A DNA stretch of 38,408 bases. It comes from Pseudoalteromonas fuliginea (lineage in GTDB: Bacteria; Pseudomonadota; Gammaproteobacteria; Enterobacterales; Alteromonadaceae). Under the pieces are notes generated by a model, which saw nothing but the letters and a program-made list of their open reading frames with translations, made no database searches and was not told the DNA's origin. Location: positions 1 to 38,408 of the forward strand of contig NZ_JJNZ01000093.1 of the NCBI RefSeq assembly GCF_000690055.1. Reading direction: 5' to 3'. Position numbers and translations under genes: made by a program. Shown here one piece after another: positions 35,313 through 38,408 of the stretch. Each line of letters begins with the position of its first letter. Position 1 is the stretch's first letter.

Positions 35313-35346
35313 TAACAAAAAAGAGCCATTGGCTCTTTTTTGTTAT
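35312..35346. terminator. Bidirectional terminator between convergent genes
   Basis: A 16-bp stem, arms ATAACAAAAAAGAGCC and GGCTCTTTTTTGTTAT, 3-nt loop ATT. The T-run follows the GC core on either strand, so it serves both the DUF2798 gene and the uvrA-family gene. Confidence 0.9.
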
Positions 35347-35364
35347 TTAGTGTTTACCTGCTCT

Positions 35365-37857
35365 CTAAATTGCGCCATTCAAAAAAGGTGCTGTTCGGCT
35401 TATTTTAGATTGAGCTACCTCTGTAGGTTTCCCTTGCGCTACAATTAAGCCGCCTTCTTCACCAGCACCTGGTCCTACATCAATTACCCAGTCACTATTG
35501 TGAGCTACTTGCATATCGTGTTCAACCATAATGACGGTGTTGCCAGCATCAACTAATTTATTTAACTGCGACATTAGCATTGATACATCCGATGGATGCA
35601 GGCCTGTGGTTGGCTCATCAAGAATATAAAGTGTGTTACCGCGCTGCGCACGTTGCAGCTCGGTTGCTAATTTAATACGCTGGGCTTCACCGCCAGAAAG
35701 CTCAGTGGCAGGTTGCCCTAAACGCAAATACCCAAGACCAACTTGCATAAGTGCATCGAGTGCTCGCAGTATTGCAGGTTCATTTTCAAAAAAGGTATGC
35801 GCCGCTTCAACCGTTAAATTGAGAATATCGCTGATGTTTTTATCACGATATGTAACCTCAAGTGTTTGCTCGTTATAACGTTTGCCATGACACACTTGGC
35901 AAGGTGAATAAACGCTTGGTAAAAACAGTAGCTCTATACTCACAAAGCCAACGCCTTCACAATTTTTACAGCGACCTTTAGCAACATTAAACGAAAAGCG
36001 ACCGGCATCGTAACGGCGCTCTTTTGCTTTTTGGGTTGAGGCAAATAGTTTACGCACGTGATCAAATAAACCCGTATAGGTAGCTAAGTTTGAACGAGGG
36101 GTACGGCCAATCGCTTTTTGATTTACGGTAATCAGGCGGCTTATATTATTTATACCTTCAATGATTTTTCCGCCGGTGTGTGTTTGCAGCTCTTGTTCGA
36201 GTAAGTCGGCTTCGTCGGTTGGCGCTTGGCTTACTAGGCTTGATTTACCAGAGCCCGAAACCCCAGTAACGGTTGTCATAACACCCAATGGAAATTCTGC
36301 ATTGAGTTTTTTAAGGTTGTTACGCTCAATATCAGCCAATTTTAACCACGCACTAGGCTGCCTTTGCTCCTTTTTTTGCGCGCTGTTTTGAGTTGACTCT
36401 TGACTGGCGTTTTTAGCAAAAAGGTGGCGACCGGTGTGCGAATTTTTTATTTTTTTTAACCCTTCAACAGGGCCGCTGTAAATGATGTCGCCACCATGCA
36501 CAGCTGCATCAGGGCCTACATCAACAATCCAATCGGCGTGTTTAACAACGCTAACGTCGTGTTCAACAACAAATACAGAATTGCCAGCCGCTATTAACTC
36601 GTCGAGCGCTTTTAGCAAAGCTTGAGTATCGGCAGGGTGTAAACCCGCTGAAGGTTCATCTAGCACGTAAACCACCCCAAATAGTTTAGAGCGAATTTGT
36701 GTGGCAAGTCGCAACCGTTGTAGCTCTCCGGGTGAGAGCGTTGGCGTTGTACGCTCTAGCGACAGGTACCCTAAACCAAGCATGGTTAGTGCTTCAATAC
36801 GGGTGAGAATATCGCTGGCAATGCGCTGCGTAACAATGGCTTGCTCTGGATTTTTTGTATTTTTATTTACTTTGGTGTTGGCGGCATTACTTAATTTTTT
36901 AGCAAGCTCGTTTAACGTAAGTTGAGATAGCTCGCCAATATCGAACCCTGCAAATTTAACACTTAACGATGCTTGTTTTAATTTTTTACCTTGGCAAGTA
37001 GGGCACTGTGATATTTGCATAAATTGCGATACGCGCTTTTTTGTACGCGGGCTTTGTGTGGTAGCAAAAGACTGTAAAACAAAGCGTTTAGCGCTTGAAA
37101 ACGTTCCCATGTAGCTTGGATCTTCGTTATTTTTTATCGCATTTTGTGTTTGCTCATAGGTGTAATCTGGGTATACCGGCACACTAGGTGTTTCGTCGGT
37201 AAATAAAATCCAATCCCGTGCTTTTTTAGAAAGTTTGTTCCAAGGTGTGTCTATGTCATAACCAAGGGAAGTAAGAATACGGCTTAGGTTTTTACCTTGC
37301 CATGCTGGTGGCCACGCTTCAATGGCGCGCTGGCGAATAGTTTTTGTATCATCTGGCACAAGTAGCTTTTCGGTTACTTCAAACACTCGGCCTATTCCTG
37401 AGCATTCTGGGCACGCACCTTGTGGCGTATTCGGCGAAAACGCATCGGCGTAAAGTATACTTTGCCCTTTGGGGTATTCGCCTGCGCGTGAGTAAAGCAT
37501 GCGTAGCGCGTTAGAAATAGTTGTTATGCTGCCAACGGATGAGCGAACCGACGGTGCGCCGCGTTGCTACTGCAAAGCAACGGCAGGCGGTAGCCCTTCA
37601 ATAGAGTCAACATCGGGCTCATCAACTTGATCTATTAACCTACGAGCGTACGGCGATACCGAATCAAGATAACGGTGCTGCGACTCAGCAAACAGCGTTC
37701 CAAACGCAAGCGACGATTTTCCAGAGCCCGATATTCCTGTAAAAACAACCAATGCGTTACGAGGTAAATCAACGTCTACATTTTTTAAGTTGTGAACGCG
37801 CGCCCCTCTTACTTGCGAGGGAATAGAATAGACGAGGGCGAGGGAATAGACACCCAC
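35365..37857 (-). pseudogene. UvrA-family ABC ATPase (UvrA2-like) with in-frame amber codon
   Basis: One 830-codon frame broken by a single TAG at 37567-37569. The upstream piece (37857-37567, 96 residues) ends PPAVALQ and the same frame resumes QRGAPSVRSSVGSITTISN; intact relatives read LQQQRG, so one CAG (Gln) became TAG. Both ATPase units are otherwise complete: Walker A GISGSGKSS and GVSGSGKSS, signatures LSPGELQRLRLA and LSGGEAQRIKLA, and zinc-type cysteine pairs CPECSG, CPTCQG, CKNCEG and CQVCHG. The length suits the short UvrA2 class, which lacks the UvrB-binding part and is linked to tolerance of DNA-binding drugs. The GTG start at 37857 is weak and lies in a direct repeat. A suppressor tRNA, readthrough or restart at 37500 is possible, but loss of function is likeliest. 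Confidence 0.85.
37815..37850. repeat. 13-bp direct repeat at the 5' end of the uvrA-family gene
   Basis: GCGAGGGAATAGA occurs at 37815-37827 and 37838-37850, a 23-bp period. It encodes the first residues of the uvrA-like frame, before the conserved QVRGARVHNL, so that leader is probably not native coding sequence. The adjoining GGTGTC/GAGTG bases may belong to the transposase element beside it. Confidence 0.55.
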
Positions 37858-37926
37858 TCTAAATTTTGCACTTTATGAAAAGAAGTACTAGGCTTTATTT
37901 AGTGTAAAAAACAAGCAGAGTGTCTC

Positions 37927-38408
37927 ATGGCTATCGCAAGAAAGCGTCAAATAAGTTTGGTTGATACAAAATATTACCATTGTATTTCACGCTGTGTTCG
38001 TCGTGCATTTTTATGTGGCGAAGACCGTTTTACTGGTCAATCTTACGAGCATCGACGAGGCTGGGTTGAAGATAAGCTGCTTGAATTAGCGAAGGTATTT
38101 TGTATTGATGTATGTGCTTACGCTGTTATGAGTAATCACACCCACTTAGTACTGTATGTTGATGATAAAAAAGCGAATCGATTAAACGATAAAGCGATTA
38201 TCATTCGCTGGCATAAGCTCTGTAAAGGCACTGTACTTACGCAAAAATATGTACAAGGTGAAAAGCTAAGTAAAGCCGAACTTATCTTTTTCAATCAAAC
38301 AGTAAACGACTACCGCGAGCGCCTATCCAGTATTAGCTGGTTTATGCGATTACTAAATGAAGATATTGCCCGCAGAGCGAACAAAGAAGATAACTGCACA
38401 GGTAGGTT
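37927..38408 (+). CDS. IS200-like (Y1/REP-associated) transposase, 5' part
   Basis: The frame opens at ATG 37927 and runs off the window after 160 complete codons. KYYHCISRCVRRAFLCGED near residue 15 and the HUH metal motif NHTHLV (His71, His73) identify a single-tyrosine HUH transposase of the IS200-like/REP-associated type. The end of the visible part, ISWFMRLLNEDIARRANKEDNCTGR, is a family segment that usually precedes the tyrosine region, which is outside the window. The reading frame is intact as far as seen. It lies 69 bp from, and divergent to, the broken uvrA-family gene. Confidence 0.88.
   Translation, partial: MAIARKRQISLVDTKYYHCISRCVRRAFLCGEDRFTGQSYEHRRGWVEDKLLELAKVFCIDVCAYAVMSNHTHLVLYVDDKKANRLNDKAIIIRWHKLCKGTVLTQKYVQGEKLSKAELIFFNQTVNDYRERLSSISWFMRLLNEDIARRANKEDNCTGR

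Noticed and set aside
35365..37857. Two separate genes for the UvrA-like pieces
   Set aside because: Both pieces are in one frame, split by one TAG inside a conserved motif; neither half is a known stand-alone protein.
1..38408. tRNA or rRNA genes
   Set aside because: No cloverleaf or conserved rRNA segment was recognised by eye on either strand; a tRNA scan would be decisive.

Overview
The window looks like a chromosome segment of a marine gammaproteobacterium, most likely Pseudoalteromonas. The evidence is low G+C, AT-rich spacers, a TonB receptor of the large marine type, an S9 peptidase and LysE and DUF2798 genes typical of Alteromonadales, and several short non-coding transposon-like repeats. 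The genus is inferred from overall character; no rRNA is present to confirm it.

The centre (about 7.4-34.5 kb) is a pectin-utilisation locus of about 27 kb. (1) Leftward unit uxaB-uxaA-kdgK-CE8 esterase-PL1 lyase (13.7 to 7.36 kb). (2) Rightward unit kduD-kduI-dctP-dctQ-dctM (13.9-18.36 kb), divergent from unit 1. (3) A LacI-family regulator gene (18.6-19.6 kb). (4) Leftward unit uxaC-[DUF4861+GH105]-GH105-GH43-acetylesterase-like (27.7 to 19.8 kb). (5) Leftward pair GH28-kdgA (29.9 to 27.8 kb). (6) A leftward TonB-dependent receptor (33.2 to 30.1 kb) closed by a strong terminator. (7) A rightward CE12 acetylesterase (33.7-34.5 kb).

The genes fit one pathway. PL1, GH28, CE8, CE12, two GH105 hydrolases, GH43 and an esterase cut and deacylate pectin. 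The TonB receptor takes oligomers across the outer membrane and the TRAP system takes acidic sugars across the inner membrane. Saturated galacturonate goes through UxaC, UxaB and UxaA; unsaturated uronate goes through KduI and KduD. Both branches meet at 2-keto-3-deoxygluconate, then KdgK and KdgA yield pyruvate and glyceraldehyde-3-phosphate. No kdgF-like gene was seen.

The clearest system-level signal is a repeated palindrome, core TGCCACCGGTGGCA, found six times. It lies before each of the six catabolic transcription units (two copies 31 bp apart between uxaB and kduD) and not before the lacI gene. I infer that the locus LacI protein (18620-19636) binds it.

The flanks are housekeeping or decaying. 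The left holds a ThrE-like exporter, a GT4 glycosyltransferase overlapping a second LacI regulator, an S9D-type peptidase and a LysE-family exporter. The right holds a DUF2798 gene split by a 264-bp transposon-like element with TA duplications (it restores to a clean 162-codon frame), a uvrA-family gene with one in-frame amber codon, and the start of an IS200-like transposase that runs off the end.
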